DNA of 51,408 bases from an uncultured Pseudomonadota bacterium (GTDB taxonomy: Bacteria > Pseudomonadota > Alphaproteobacteria > RF32 > CAG-239). How positions within the stretch are numbered: the stretch's first letter is position 1; each line of letters begins with the position of its first letter. The position numbers and the translations under genes were made by a program. Under the pieces are notes generated by a model. It worked only from the letters and a program-made list of their open reading frames with translations. It made no database searches and was not told where the DNA came from. This document shows positions 8,576 to 17,406 of this stretch, one piece after another. The DNA lies in contig CASEYY010000019.1 of assembly GCA_949292335.1 (NCBI GenBank), forward strand, positions 1-51,408. Reading direction: 5' to 3'.

Positions 8576-10105
8576 TTATTTTACCTTTTTTACCAACGGC
8601 GCAAATCTTCTTAACTCGGTTAAACGATAGCCGGTATAGGTGCCGAGCAACATGACTATAAACAAGATTACGATGTTGAGTTCGTTGAATACAAACATTA
8701 TATGGCGAACATAGTCGTTGGCAATTATAAAGTAGACAATAATACCTACCAATAAACTGTTTAACAATTCGGTTCCGGCATTAAGCGGTCCGTCTTCTTC
8801 CCAAGTAATGGAAGCTCTTTCAATAACCCAAGCGGTAATGATTATCGGGAAAAATACCGAGGCTTGAGCTATCTTGATGTCAAAGTTATAACCGACAAAG
8901 GTTAGGGCATGGATTATCAAGATAACAAAAATTACTACGGCCGAAATTCTCGGTACCAACAGCAAATTTAGCTTAGACATGATAAAGCGAATGCCCAGCC
9001 CAAGCAGTATTATGGCTAAAAAGCAAACCAGTCCGGTGATAAATCCGGTCTTGACCAAGGACATGGATATTAACATCGGTGTAAAGGTACCCATGGTTTG
9101 TACGCCGACAATATTACGCATCAAGACAACCAATAAAATACCTATCGGAAATACCGACAGCCATTTTAGGGTGTTTTGTTGAGCTAACGGCAAGGTGTAT
9201 ATTGAGTGGTCAAACCAACCGGCTTTCTTGGATTGTTTGGCTCGTTGGCTGGCCAGATTCATGGTCGAGGTGATGGATTTGGCAATCGAAAACTTAACCG
9301 ATGAATCCGTGCCGCCTTCAACATCAAGTAAGGAATCGCCGCCGCGTTGGAATAACAGAAAATTATCCGGCAGGCCTCTTTCGCCGGTTGAAACATCATA
9401 TATTCTCCAAGCTCCGTCCATATAGGCTTCAAGCATCATATCGGGAGTAACTTTTTGGCCTTCTTCCAAATTTAAGCCGCGGGCTATGCGGGTGGAAATT
9501 CCTTCAATAGCCAAGAGCTCACGCATTTGGTTTATTTTGCTTTTGGTAGTGTTTTGAACCGGAATGTATGATTTTAGTGCCGGATTTAACGGTTCCTCAT
9601 TGAATAGTTTGATTAATTTTTCTACTGTATCTTTACCCTCGGACTGCTCGACAATATCTAATATTTGTTGAGCCTGTGCCATCTTTTGTTCGTCAAACGG
9701 AGGTATCCGTGGTGCTTTGGGGGCTTTATCTTTTAATTTGTCTTTGGTATTGATATTGTCAAAAACTATGATTTTGTAATAAAGATTTTGTTCGCCAATC
9801 ATGTTGCGTGCCGAAAAGACTATTCGGTCGGCGTGTTTTTGCGTTTTATAGCCGTTGGCAATAATATTTTCTTCTAATATCTTAAAGCCTTTGTTTTGGG
9901 TAGGAATGCCCAAACTAACTTTAATCGGAGAACCGTCGGCGATAAAGTTTATATTGGCTTCAATCGCCCAAACATTGGTGTTTTGTTTCGGTGATATACT
10001 GAAGCCCCAATATTTGATTTTGTAATAAATGCTGTAACCGGCAAAAATCATTGATAAAATCAAGCCGATTGATAAAATTAAGCGGACGGATATAAGTTTT
10101 TTCAT
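8576..10105 (-). CDS. Inactive-transglutaminase domain fused to 7-TM membrane protein
   Basis: 509 aa. One N-terminal membrane helix (~residues 5-25) is followed by a large periplasmic part (~30-300) and then a polytopic C-terminal region (~310-500) with about seven helices. The periplasmic part includes a transglutaminase-like core (RELLAIEGISTRIARGL ... AWRIYDVSTGE) in which the catalytic Cys and His expected in active members are absent, matching the family name. It is known as the partner of RimK-like ligases and retropepsin-like proteases. Topology would allow it to connect the cytoplasmic ligase with the periplasmic lipoprotein protease encoded on either side; that coupling is inference. 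Confidence 0.85.
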   Translation of the reverse strand: MKKLISVRLILSIGLILSMIFAGYSIYYKIKYWGFSISPKQNTNVWAIEANINFIADGSPIKVSLGIPTQNKGFKILEENIIANGYKTQKHADRIVFSARNMIGEQNLYYKIIVFDNINTKDKLKDKAPKAPRIPPFDEQKMAQAQQILDIVEQSEGKDTVEKLIKLFNEEPLNPALKSYIPVQNTTKSKINQMRELLAIEGISTRIARGLNLEEGQKVTPDMMLEAYMDGAWRIYDVSTGERGLPDNFLLFQRGGDSLLDVEGGTDSSVKFSIAKSITSTMNLASQRAKQSKKAGWFDHSIYTLPLAQQNTLKWLSVFPIGILLVVLMRNIVGVQTMGTFTPMLISMSLVKTGFITGLVCFLAIILLGLGIRFIMSKLNLLLVPRISAVVIFVILIIHALTFVGYNFDIKIAQASVFFPIIITAWVIERASITWEEDGPLNAGTELLNSLLVGIIVYFIIANDYVRHIMFVFNELNIVILFIVMLLGTYTGYRLTELRRFAPLVKKVK

Positions 10106-10119
10106 TTACGGGCAGACCT

Positions 10120-10641
10120 TTAGTGCAGGGTGTTTTGTTGCGACGGATCGACAATAAAACGACCGTTTAATATGTTGCGACCGATTAAAACCTGATAGGT
10201 GAATTTTTCGCGTTCGGCCAAAGTAAACTCGGTGTTGATAATCTCATCACCGATTTTGATATTCATGTTTACGACATAGCGGTGTTCTTTGTCTTCTATG
10301 CGGACAATGTTGGTGCGGCGAACCACCGGCTTTTCGTAATGGTGTTTCTCACCGTTTTTGCGATTGATGATATCAAATGATACCCATTTGTCGCCGTCTC
10401 TCTCAAAAGGACGCAGATTTTGCACATCTATGGATGAGGTTTCGGCTCCGGTATCAATGCGAGCTTGAAAGGGCATCTTTATGGGTAAAACATATAGGGT
10501 TTCAACTCCGCCGATTATTTTTAGCTCATTTAAGGTTTGTAAGGTTTGCGGCTCTGGTGTCGTTACCATTGGAACCTCCTCAATCTTGCTTTGGCAAGAG
10601 CTGACAAGTATCATTGCAATAAAAATGAGAATCTTTTTCAT
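10120..10641 (-). CDS. Lipoprotein retropepsin-like protease (family often called ATP-dependent zinc protease)
   Basis: 173 aa. A short lipoprotein signal peptide has a lipobox ending VSSC, with lipidation expected at about Cys16. The core holds ARIDTGAETSSID, the D-T-G-A/S active-site pattern of retropepsin-type aspartyl proteases, then a TEFTLAEREKFTYQVLIGRNIL segment of the kind that ends this fold. Databases label the family as an ATP-dependent zinc protease, but no zinc or ATP motif is visible here. It is the first gene of the operon with the 7TM protein and the ligase. An AAGG ribosome binding site precedes the ATG. An 8-bp hairpin (10669-10676 with 10683-10690) lies in its leader. Confidence 0.85.
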   Translation of the reverse strand: MKKILIFIAMILVSSCQSKIEEVPMVTTPEPQTLQTLNELKIIGGVETLYVLPIKMPFQARIDTGAETSSIDVQNLRPFERDGDKWVSFDIINRKNGEKHHYEKPVVRRTNIVRIEDKEHRYVVNMNIKIGDEIINTEFTLAEREKFTYQVLIGRNILNGRFIVDPSQQNTLH

Positions 10642-10668
10642 GGTTTACCTTATTTTTATCTCTTTACG

Positions 10669-10690
10669 GATGGGCTTAATGTAGCCCATC
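10669..10690. other. Hairpin in the leader of the protease operon
   Basis: GATGGGCT and AGCCCATC separated by TAATGT. On the minus strand it lies between the porin stop (10769) and the protease start (10641). No T-run follows it on that strand, so it is not a clear intrinsic terminator; it may cap or regulate the leader. Confidence 0.45.
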
Positions 10691-10768
10691 AAGGAGCTTT
10701 TTGTAAAGTTAAACTTTTAAAAAATTCTCATTTTTATACAAGATTTTGTCGTATCTGGTCATGCTTAA

Positions 10769-11998
10769 TCAGAAAAACAGAGTCGCCCTTAATGAAAAGG
10801 CAAATGCCGTATCTGATTTTGGATTGAGGGCCGGATCAAAATAAACCTGAACATCCGGTGTAATGGTCATCCATTTGGAAATTCCGAAACTTACATAACT
10901 TTCCAAAATCTTTTCGTAATTGTGCTCAAGCGGTGAACCGACGGCATCTTCGTTAATATGGTTTAGGGCTCCGGCAAATCCTATTTGATCAAGCGGATTA
11001 CGATTGAACGGGTTATTCATGACAACTCCCAACAGGTATGAATTGTCGACTTCGGCCTGATCACCGCTGACCCCGTTGGCTCGGGCAAAAATTGCCCATT
11101 TCTCACCTAAGTTTTGCGAAGCATTAAATGACCAACCGTTCGTGGTTTCGGGTTGGGCTTCAACCCAGGGCTGGTTGTAAAATAAAAACGAATATTGCCC
11201 CAGACCAAGCCCGTTAATCGTCGGATTGTAAGAAATGTAACCGAATGTCGTGTAGTGTTCTTCGTCTAGGTGCGAAGTAGATATGCGGTCGCCGGAAACA
11301 TTGGTGGCGTCTTGAAAACCGGCGGCAAAGGTCCATTCTTGCGTGGCATCAATTTGAAAATATGAACCAAGTCCTGCCGTCGGGTATGTCGATGACGCAT
11401 TTTGCGAAAATGTCCAGTTGATGAAGTTCTCCTGTTGATTGGAATCATAAGTGGTGCCGTCAAAATTATATATCGGGTATTGACCCAAACCAACCGTCAA
11501 CCAATCATATTTTCCGGGAAGCTGGTAACTGATGTAGAGCTCCGGAAATTCGTTTTGTTGATTGTTATAATCGTTTATGGGGGTTACGACACCGATATTG
11601 TCGTCAATGGTGCCGGAATTGGCTCCGCTGTATTGGACAATGTTGTAGGCAAAATTTAGGGTGGCGTTACCATATTCGTTATTCATCATCTCCCAGGTAA
11701 TCGCCGGATATAAAATGGTTTGCAATGCCGTGTTGTGTCCGCTCGGAGCACCGTATTGCGAGGTAAACGACGCAGTTAGAGAGTATCCAAGCCCGTATTT
11801 TTTTTGCAAATAATCCTTAAAATCAGAGTAATCTTGTCCGATGTTATCTAATTTTAGATGTCGATAATGTTCCGATAATAAAACTCTTCCCTCGGCTGTT
11901 TCTTGGTGCGGCATGGCATTACTACCATCGTCGGAAGCTTGTGCGGTGCCAATACACAATAGCATAGTGCTAACCGTGATTGCAGAAAATTTTTTCAT
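10769..11998 (-). CDS. OprB-type carbohydrate-selective porin
   Basis: About 409 aa from ATG 11998, which gives a clean signal peptide (MKKFSAITVSTMLLCIGTAQA) behind an AAGGAAAAA ribosome binding site. A longer frame from 12049 would only prepend a non-signal stretch. The mature chain alternates amphipathic strands typical of a 16-strand barrel, contains family-like segments (TVGLGQYPIYNFDGTTYDSNQ, SYLLGVVMNNPFNRNPLDQIGFAGA) and ends in a terminal Phe as outer-membrane barrel proteins do. OprB-like porins admit sugars across the outer membrane; the specific solute is not known. The gene is monocistronic or leads into the protease operon. Confidence 0.82.
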   Translation of the reverse strand: MKKFSAITVSTMLLCIGTAQASDDGSNAMPHQETAEGRVLLSEHYRHLKLDNIGQDYSDFKDYLQKKYGLGYSLTASFTSQYGAPSGHNTALQTILYPAITWEMMNNEYGNATLNFAYNIVQYSGANSGTIDDNIGVVTPINDYNNQQNEFPELYISYQLPGKYDWLTVGLGQYPIYNFDGTTYDSNQQENFINWTFSQNASSTYPTAGLGSYFQIDATQEWTFAAGFQDATNVSGDRISTSHLDEEHYTTFGYISYNPTINGLGLGQYSFLFYNQPWVEAQPETTNGWSFNASQNLGEKWAIFARANGVSGDQAEVDNSYLLGVVMNNPFNRNPLDQIGFAGALNHINEDAVGSPLEHNYEKILESYVSFGISKWMTITPDVQVYFDPALNPKSDTAFAFSLRATLFF

Positions 11999-12104
11999 TT
12001 TTTTTTCCTTATATGGTTGATTGATGTTTGGATATATATTTGCAAACAATTTAATTTAAACCCTTTGAGAGTAAAAATATTGTTTACTTTTTCTCATAAT
12101 ATGT

Positions 12105-12130
12105 TAATAAGTTATTACTTTAACTTATTA
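12105..12130. promoter_or_regulatory. Perfect inverted repeat before the 111-aa gene
   Basis: TAATAAGTTA (12105-12114) and TAACTTATTA (12121-12130) with a 6-base spacer, ending 11 bases before ATG 12142. It could be an operator or an mRNA hairpin. No terminator T-run follows. Confidence 0.5.
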
Positions 12131-12141
12131 AATTTATTATT

Positions 12142-12477
12142 ATGAAACAGATTGAATCGCAATCAAGTGTGGCTTTAATGCTAAAGTCGCATTTCGAAAA
12201 TGATTGGCAGGGTGTTAAATTCGCTCCGTTGGCAGAGCTGGTGGAAACCGATGAAGTTACTGAAGGTCCTATCTGGGTAGTAATCGGAAAAAAACGGCAG
12301 GAAGAAATATGTTTCATACTGGAAGCGGTTTCCCGTCATGCCTATGTATGTCCGGTGAAGTTCCCTTGGAGGAATGTTGTTCCGGAAAAGGGTAGAAAAA
12401 AAGTGCTGGTCAACGACTGCGGTCGCACCGGTAAAATCACAATCCATAAAGGCGAAGTGGCCATAATTTGGGAGTAA
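12142..12477 (+). CDS. Unrecognised 111-aa cytoplasmic protein
   Basis: No signal peptide or membrane segment; mixed composition with several strand-like stretches (GPIWVVIGKK, KVLVNDCG, KITIHKGEVAIIW). I do not recognise the family. The ATG is preceded by TTAAATTTATTATT with no Shine-Dalgarno and by a 10-bp inverted repeat at 12105-12130. A bidirectional terminator follows at once. The minus-strand frame covering 12181-12495 is less likely: it has no ribosome binding site, and the terminator lies inside its start. Confidence 0.6.
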   Translation: MKQIESQSSVALMLKSHFENDWQGVKFAPLAELVETDEVTEGPIWVVIGKKRQEEICFILEAVSRHAYVCPVKFPWRNVVPEKGRKKVLVNDCGRTGKITIHKGEVAIIWE

Positions 12478-12482
12478 AAATA

Positions 12483-12515
12483 AAGGCGAAATCATTTTTT
12501 TGATTTCGCCTTTTT
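12483..12515. terminator. Bidirectional terminator between the 111-aa gene and gcrA
   Basis: AAGGCGAAATCA (12483-12494) and TGATTTCGCCTT (12501-12512) with a T6 loop, followed by more T. It serves both convergent genes. Confidence 0.85.
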
Positions 12516-12521
12516 GCTTGT

Positions 12522-13127
12522 TTATTTCTTATTGTTTCTTACATAAGCTATTGCAGCATGTTCTTCACAATAGGTTTGTCCGATACGAACCTTTTTGCCG
12601 CAAAAATGGAAGTTTTCATCTTTGGGATCGCCTATCGGCCAGCGGCAGGTGTGATTATCCAAGTCGGTTAAGGAAAATTGTCCTTTATGTGCCGGCGTTT
12701 CTACAGATAATCCCATACTTTTTGCCAATTTGATGTCTTCATCATCTTGTGTGGCGGCAGTCTTCATCGGTTCGACTTTTTTTATTGGAACGGCTTCGGG
12801 CTTAGCTTCCGTTTTTGCTACAGGTTCCGGCTTCGGTGAGCTTATTGCGGGTTTTGCTTCCGGTTTGCTGTCTTTTGCGGATTTTTCATCTTTGTTTTTG
12901 CAACATTTTTTTTCTTTGGTTGCAGGTTCTTGCTTTGCCGCAGGTTTTTTATCCACATTTTCTTCTTTTCTTTTTATCGGAGAAGGACGACCCGAAAGTC
13001 CTAAACGGTGAACCTTACCGACAATGGAGTTCTTGGATATGTTAAGACGGCGGCCAATCTCTCCGGTGGTGACACCTTCGGCCCACAATCTCTTTAGTTC
13101 TTCAACCATTTCATCTGTCCAGGGCAT
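12522..13127 (-). CDS. gcrA: GcrA cell-cycle regulator
   Basis: 201 aa. Residues 1-48 match the GcrA helix-turn-helix start (MPWTDEMVEELKRLW, then IGRRLNISKNSIVGKVHRLGL). The C-terminal ~45 residues hold the conserved CRWPIGDP...FHFCG...G..YCEEH block. GcrA is an alphaproteobacterial factor that works with the housekeeping sigma factor at promoters carrying GANTC sites methylated by CcrM. The middle (~50-130) is a long Lys/Pro/Ala/Glu-rich linker. AAGGAG stands seven bases before the ATG. Its presence is strong evidence for class. One GANTC site (GAGTC, 13191-13195) lies in the divergent intergenic region upstream. Confidence 0.93.
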   Translation of the reverse strand: MPWTDEMVEELKRLWAEGVTTGEIGRRLNISKNSIVGKVHRLGLSGRPSPIKRKEENVDKKPAAKQEPATKEKKCCKNKDEKSAKDSKPEAKPAISSPKPEPVAKTEAKPEAVPIKKVEPMKTAATQDDEDIKLAKSMGLSVETPAHKGQFSLTDLDNHTCRWPIGDPKDENFHFCGKKVRIGQTYCEEHAAIAYVRNNKK

Positions 13128-13284
13128 TTGCTATCTCCTTAAAACATTAAAACCTATATATGTCTCGCATGATAAGGTAATTATAAATCAGAGTCTAGCA
13201 TATTTTTTATTTTTATTTTGTTTATAATTTTTTATACTTTATCATGCTATTTTTAACGACAACATGATTTGAGGTTGTGCTGAA

Positions 13285-14532
13285 ATGAAATACGGAAAAA
13301 TATTGGCAATGGGATTGGCTATATTGTGGAGCGGAAATGCCGCGGCTTTGGGGGTAGCCGATTTTGCCGATTTTTTTGATATCAACCTCGAAACCGATAA
13401 GTTGCCGAGTGTGGAAGATTTGGAAAAAACTTTGGCAAAGTATGACAATTACAATAAAAAATACAGCAGTTTTTACGATTTGCTCGGCGATTTCGATCAG
13501 GAATTTTATGTAACTATTGCAACCTACGGAACTCAGGAAAAAAGAATTAAGGGCGAAAACGAAGATCTTTATATTGAATTTCTTTCCATGATCCCCAAAA
13601 AATATTATCAATATCTCGGACCGATGCTTTTTGAAGTCCCAAATATGTCGGAAAAAATTTTGAACCTGCCCGGAATTAAAGAAACTAAAAATAAATTTCC
13701 AACCAGAATTGCCGAACAGCTTAAAGATGTGGAAAATTTGGAATTTATGTCTCCGTCGTTGTATTTTTTGCTGATGCCGGAAGCCTGGCCCGGATACGAG
13801 ATGAATATCGAACAACCGCAGATGACACCCTATTATCCCAAGGTGAAATATAATCCGGAATTTTATGCCGCTATTAAAAAATTGGTTAAACCAGAAAAAT
13901 ATATGCCGGGGTATAAGGAAAAAGAAAAAGCTTCCAAAAGTGATTTGCGTACCCTCTATCCCGACAAAAATACTTTGCTGACATCGGCAGATGTCAAGGC
14001 TTTTGTCGCAACCATTGATGCCGTCGATAAATGGGCCAAAGAACCGCAAAATGAATTTTTAATGACGCGAATCGGCATAATGTGGATGATGTATGAAAAA
14101 GAGCAGGGTATCGGACAATATGTCCCATCTGGATTGAAGGATATGGTTAATCCTTGTACAAGATTAGTGCAAAAAGCAAGGATATTAAATAAAGAACGTG
14201 AACTGGCTCAGATTGTGGCCGAAGAGGGATTTACCTTAAATGAGTGGGCTTATACCTGCGATAAAACCTTAAAAGCCTACCGTTTGGCAAATATAAGAAG
14301 CGGGGTGGTCAGAGCCATAAGAGAATACCGAAGCGGAATTTATGATAAAAAACTCAGTATGCTGAGCGAATATACACAAAATGTGCGACTTGCAACCATG
14401 CAATCAATTATTCAGGCTCACAAAGCCCCGCTTGCCGATGTAATGGAGGTAAAAAAGAATCGGCTGCAAATTAAAGAAAAATTGCAAAAGCACAATTATA
14501 ATCTGTTTGGCTATCCAATTATCCGATATTAA
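13285..14532 (+). CDS. Secreted protein of unknown function
   Basis: 415 aa with a signal peptide (hydrophobic core to about residue 22, ending AAA-LGV). The mature chain is rich in aromatic residues and Lys/Glu, with predicted helices and no internal membrane segment. Only two cysteines are obvious in the C-terminal half (NPCTR, YTCDK), which could form a disulfide. I do not recognise the family. GAGG about 13 bases upstream is a modest ribosome binding site. It lies between divergent gcrA and rpoZ, with no evident operon partner; about 115 bp of T-rich sequence follow before rpoZ. Confidence 0.75.
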   Translation: MKYGKILAMGLAILWSGNAAALGVADFADFFDINLETDKLPSVEDLEKTLAKYDNYNKKYSSFYDLLGDFDQEFYVTIATYGTQEKRIKGENEDLYIEFLSMIPKKYYQYLGPMLFEVPNMSEKILNLPGIKETKNKFPTRIAEQLKDVENLEFMSPSLYFLLMPEAWPGYEMNIEQPQMTPYYPKVKYNPEFYAAIKKLVKPEKYMPGYKEKEKASKSDLRTLYPDKNTLLTSADVKAFVATIDAVDKWAKEPQNEFLMTRIGIMWMMYEKEQGIGQYVPSGLKDMVNPCTRLVQKARILNKERELAQIVAEEGFTLNEWAYTCDKTLKAYRLANIRSGVVRAIREYRSGIYDKKLSMLSEYTQNVRLATMQSIIQAHKAPLADVMEVKKNRLQIKEKLQKHNYNLFGYPIIRY

Positions 14533-14649
14533 AATAATGCTTTGTTTTTCAATAAAAAAATAATTTTTTTGTTGCTTTTTGTCGGCGAAGTGTTTATACC
14601 ATTGGCGAATCGCGTTTTTTGTTAATTGTTTTTATGAGGATTTGATAAA

Positions 14650-15132
14650 ATGGCTCGTGTTACGGTGGAAGATTGTATTGATAAAATTCCTAATCGTTAT
14701 GAATTGTTGATGGTGGCTGCTCAAAGAGCTAAAGATATTGCTGCCGGTGCCCCTTTGACCGTTGATCGTGATAATGATAAAAATTCGGTGGTGGCTTTGC
14801 GTGAAATCGCCGCAGAAACCGTTAGTATTGAAGAATTGCAACGTTCTCTGGTTATGGGATTGCAAAAGTATGTTGAGGTTGAAGAACCCGAAGAAGAAGA
14901 ATTGGAAATTATGGCTGCCGAAAGAGAATTGGCTGATTTGGATGAGCAATTCTCCGGTCTTATCTCGCAAGATGAGTTGAAAGATTCTATGCAAATACAC
15001 GGCGAAGACGATAGTTTGGATATGGAGGCCGACGCAGAAGGCGATGAGATGTCCGATGATTTGGATGACGAGAGCTTGGATGATATTGCGGTCGATGACG
15101 GATTTGATGATGTCAATGACTTTGACGAATAA
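14650..15132 (+). CDS. rpoZ: RNA polymerase omega subunit with long acidic tail
   Basis: 160 aa. The first ~70 residues are omega ([27 protein letters not shown], then [11 protein letters not shown]). Omega helps RNA polymerase assembly and, with beta prime, forms one ppGpp site. The C-terminal ~47 residues are almost entirely Asp/Glu/Ser/Met, an acidic tail that makes the protein longer than the ~90-aa E. coli subunit. ATGAGGA supplies the ribosome binding site. The (p)ppGpp synthetase gene follows, the usual neighbour, but a strong terminator separates them. Confidence 0.93.
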   Translation: MARVTVEDCIDKIPNRYELLMVAAQRAKDIAAGAPLTVDRDNDKNSVVALREIAAETVSIEELQRSLVMGLQKYVEVEEPEEEELEIMAAERELADLDEQFSGLISQDELKDSMQIHGEDDSLDMEADAEGDEMSDDLDDESLDDIAVDDGFDDVNDFDE

Positions 15133-15161
15133 GCTCTGATTCTTAAAAAAAATCTTGCAAG

Positions 15162-15229
15162 AAAAAAATCAGCTATTTAAACTTATTTAAGTAATGTGTA
15201 TTATAAGGTTTATAATAGCTGATTTTTTT
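15162..15229 (+). terminator. Terminator between rpoZ and rsh
   Basis: A 16-bp perfect stem (15162-15177 with 15214-15229), rich in A on the left and T on the right, with a 36-nt loop. The long loop contains TTAAACTTATTTAAG, which can itself fold. Confidence 0.65.
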
Positions 15230-15249
15230 GTTTTTTGAAGTGAATAGAA

Positions 15250-17394
15250 ATGTTACGACAGTACGAACTTGTTGATTTGGTCAAATCTTATGATCCCGAC
15301 GCCGATGAAGATGCTTTGAACCGGGCGTATGTTTATGCTATGAAAAAACACGGTGCTCAGCTCAGAACATCGGGCGACCCTTATTATTCGCATCCGGTGG
15401 AAGTCGCCGGTATCCTGACTAAATTTAAGCTCGACTCAACCTCAATTATTGCCGGATTACTTCACGATACCGTCGAAGATACCGATGCGACAATAGATGA
15501 GATTAAAGAACTATTCGGACCACAAGTGGCTCAAATAGTCGACGGTTTGACAAAGTTGGCAATGATTGAGCTTAAATCAAAAGATACCAAACAAGCCGAA
15601 AATTTCAGAAAACTTTTGCTCGCAATGTCGGAAGATATCAGAGTACTGCTGATTAAACTGGCCGACAGATTGCACAATATGCGTACTTTGCATTTTTGTG
15701 CTCCCGAAAAAAGAATGCGAATTGCCAAAGAAACTCTTGATATTTATGCCCCTTTGGCCGAGAGAATCGGTATGCAGGAAATTAAAACCGAATTGGAAGA
15801 AATCGCGTTTAAGGAACTGCATAAAGAAGCTTATGAATCAATCACCGCACGATTGAACTTCTTGCGTGAACAGGGTAGCAATTTGGTACCTGCCATTATC
15901 AAACAACTTGAAAAAGATATGGAAGAAGGCGGCGTCAAGGCTACAATTTCGGGAAGAGAAAAATCGCCTTATTCAATCTGGCGTAAAATGCAGAAGAAAA
16001 ATGCTTCATTCGAGCAACTGTCCGATATTATGGCCTTTAGAATTATTGTTGATGATGTGGCGGCTTGTTATCAGGCTCTGGGTATTGTTCACAGCAAGTA
16101 TCATATGGTGCCGCGAAGATTTAAGGATTATATTTCAACACCCAAACCCAACGGCTATAAATCAATTCATACCGGTGTTATCGGGCCGGAAAACACCCGT
16201 ATCGAAATCCAAATCAGAACCCAAGAAATGCACGAGGTTAACGAAAAAGGCGTGGCCGCTCACTGGGCTTATAAACAAGGCGAGAAAGTGGTCGGTAAAA
16301 ATTTCCGCTGGATACAGGAGTTGTTAGAAATTTTGGAAGAGGCCTCTAATCCCGAAGAGTTTTTGGAAAATACCAAGCTTGAGATGTACAATGATCAGGT
16401 GTTTTGCTTTACACCGAAAGGTGATTTAATCGGATTGCCGATTAATTCAACTCCGGTCGATTTTGCCTATGCCGTGCATTCAAAGGTTGGAAATACCTGC
16501 GTCGGAGCTAAAATAAACGGCGAAATTAAACCGCTGCGTACGGTATTGCAAAATGGTGATCAGGTCGAGATATTAACTTCAAAAGCTCAACATCCGTCAC
16601 CTGAGTGGGACAGGTTTGTGGTTACCGGAAAAGCCAAAGCCGCTATCAGACGATATGTCAGAGCCAATAAACGCGAGCAGTTTGTTGCTTTGGGCGAGCA
16701 GATGTTGGAACGCACTTTTAAGGGGGAAAATTTAGAGTTTAGCGAAAAAGGGTTGGTCGGTGTATTGCCTAATTTTGAAGCCGAATCGGTTGAAGATATT
16801 TATGCAAAGGTCGGCGAGGGTTTGATTACGGCTTGGGATGTGATGAAGGCGGTATATCCAAGCTATAAACAATCAAAACTCGGAAAAGTGGTAAAATCAT
16901 TCAAAGTCAGAGGCTTTGGAAAATCCGATAAAAAAACAAAATCCGATCCGGTACAGATTAAAGGGCTTATTCCGGGGATGGCTGTGCATTTTGCCGGATG
17001 TTGTCACCCGTTGCCGGGAGACAGAATTGTCGGTATTGTCACAACCGGTAAAGGTGTCGCCGTGCATTCCATCGATTGTAAGGCTCTGGAAAGATATGCT
17101 TCCGAACCGGAAAGATGGCTCGATATTTCTTGGGGAGATGGGGCAACGGAGGGGTCTCATATCGGTAGGTTAAAGGTCATTTTGCTTAATGAACCCGGAA
17201 CTCTGGGCGATTTGTCAAATATGATTGCTCGCTGCGAGGGAAATATTGCCAACCTTAATATTACCAACAGAACAATGACTTATTTTGAACTTATTGTTGA
17301 TATCGAGGTTAGGGATTTGAAACATCTGACCGATATCATAACAACATTGAGGGCTTCAAAATCGGTGTCTTATGTAGCAAGAGCCAATCAATAA
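15250..17394 (+). CDS. rsh: Bifunctional (p)ppGpp synthetase/hydrolase (RelA/SpoT family)
   Basis: 714 aa with the complete long-RSH layout. The HD hydrolase domain (~20-180) has SHPVEVAGIL and intact LLHDTVEDT. The synthetase domain (~230-350) has KPNGYKSIHTGV and EIQIRTQEMHEVNEKGVAAHW. These are followed by TGS (~385-445), a conserved-cysteine region (HFAGCCHPLPGD, ~575-610) and a C-terminal ACT domain (~640-714). Both active sites look intact, so it should make and degrade (p)ppGpp, as the single Rsh of most alphaproteobacteria does. Thirteen bases separate it from acpS, so the two are likely co-transcribed. Confidence 0.95.
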   Translation: MLRQYELVDLVKSYDPDADEDALNRAYVYAMKKHGAQLRTSGDPYYSHPVEVAGILTKFKLDSTSIIAGLLHDTVEDTDATIDEIKELFGPQVAQIVDGLTKLAMIELKSKDTKQAENFRKLLLAMSEDIRVLLIKLADRLHNMRTLHFCAPEKRMRIAKETLDIYAPLAERIGMQEIKTELEEIAFKELHKEAYESITARLNFLREQGSNLVPAIIKQLEKDMEEGGVKATISGREKSPYSIWRKMQKKNASFEQLSDIMAFRIIVDDVAACYQALGIVHSKYHMVPRRFKDYISTPKPNGYKSIHTGVIGPENTRIEIQIRTQEMHEVNEKGVAAHWAYKQGEKVVGKNFRWIQELLEILEEASNPEEFLENTKLEMYNDQVFCFTPKGDLIGLPINSTPVDFAYAVHSKVGNTCVGAKINGEIKPLRTVLQNGDQVEILTSKAQHPSPEWDRFVVTGKAKAAIRRYVRANKREQFVALGEQMLERTFKGENLEFSEKGLVGVLPNFEAESVEDIYAKVGEGLITAWDVMKAVYPSYKQSKLGKVVKSFKVRGFGKSDKKTKSDPVQIKGLIPGMAVHFAGCCHPLPGDRIVGIVTTGKGVAVHSIDCKALERYASEPERWLDISWGDGATEGSHIGRLKVILLNEPGTLGDLSNMIARCEGNIANLNITNRTMTYFELIVDIEVRDLKHLTDIITTLRASKSVSYVARANQ

Positions 17395-17406
17395 AGGAAT
17401 AAACCG

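Noticed and set aside
13191-13195. GANTC (CcrM) site between gcrA and the divergent secreted-protein gene
   Set aside because: A GANTC site is expected about once per 256 bases, so one site is not evidence of cell-cycle control.
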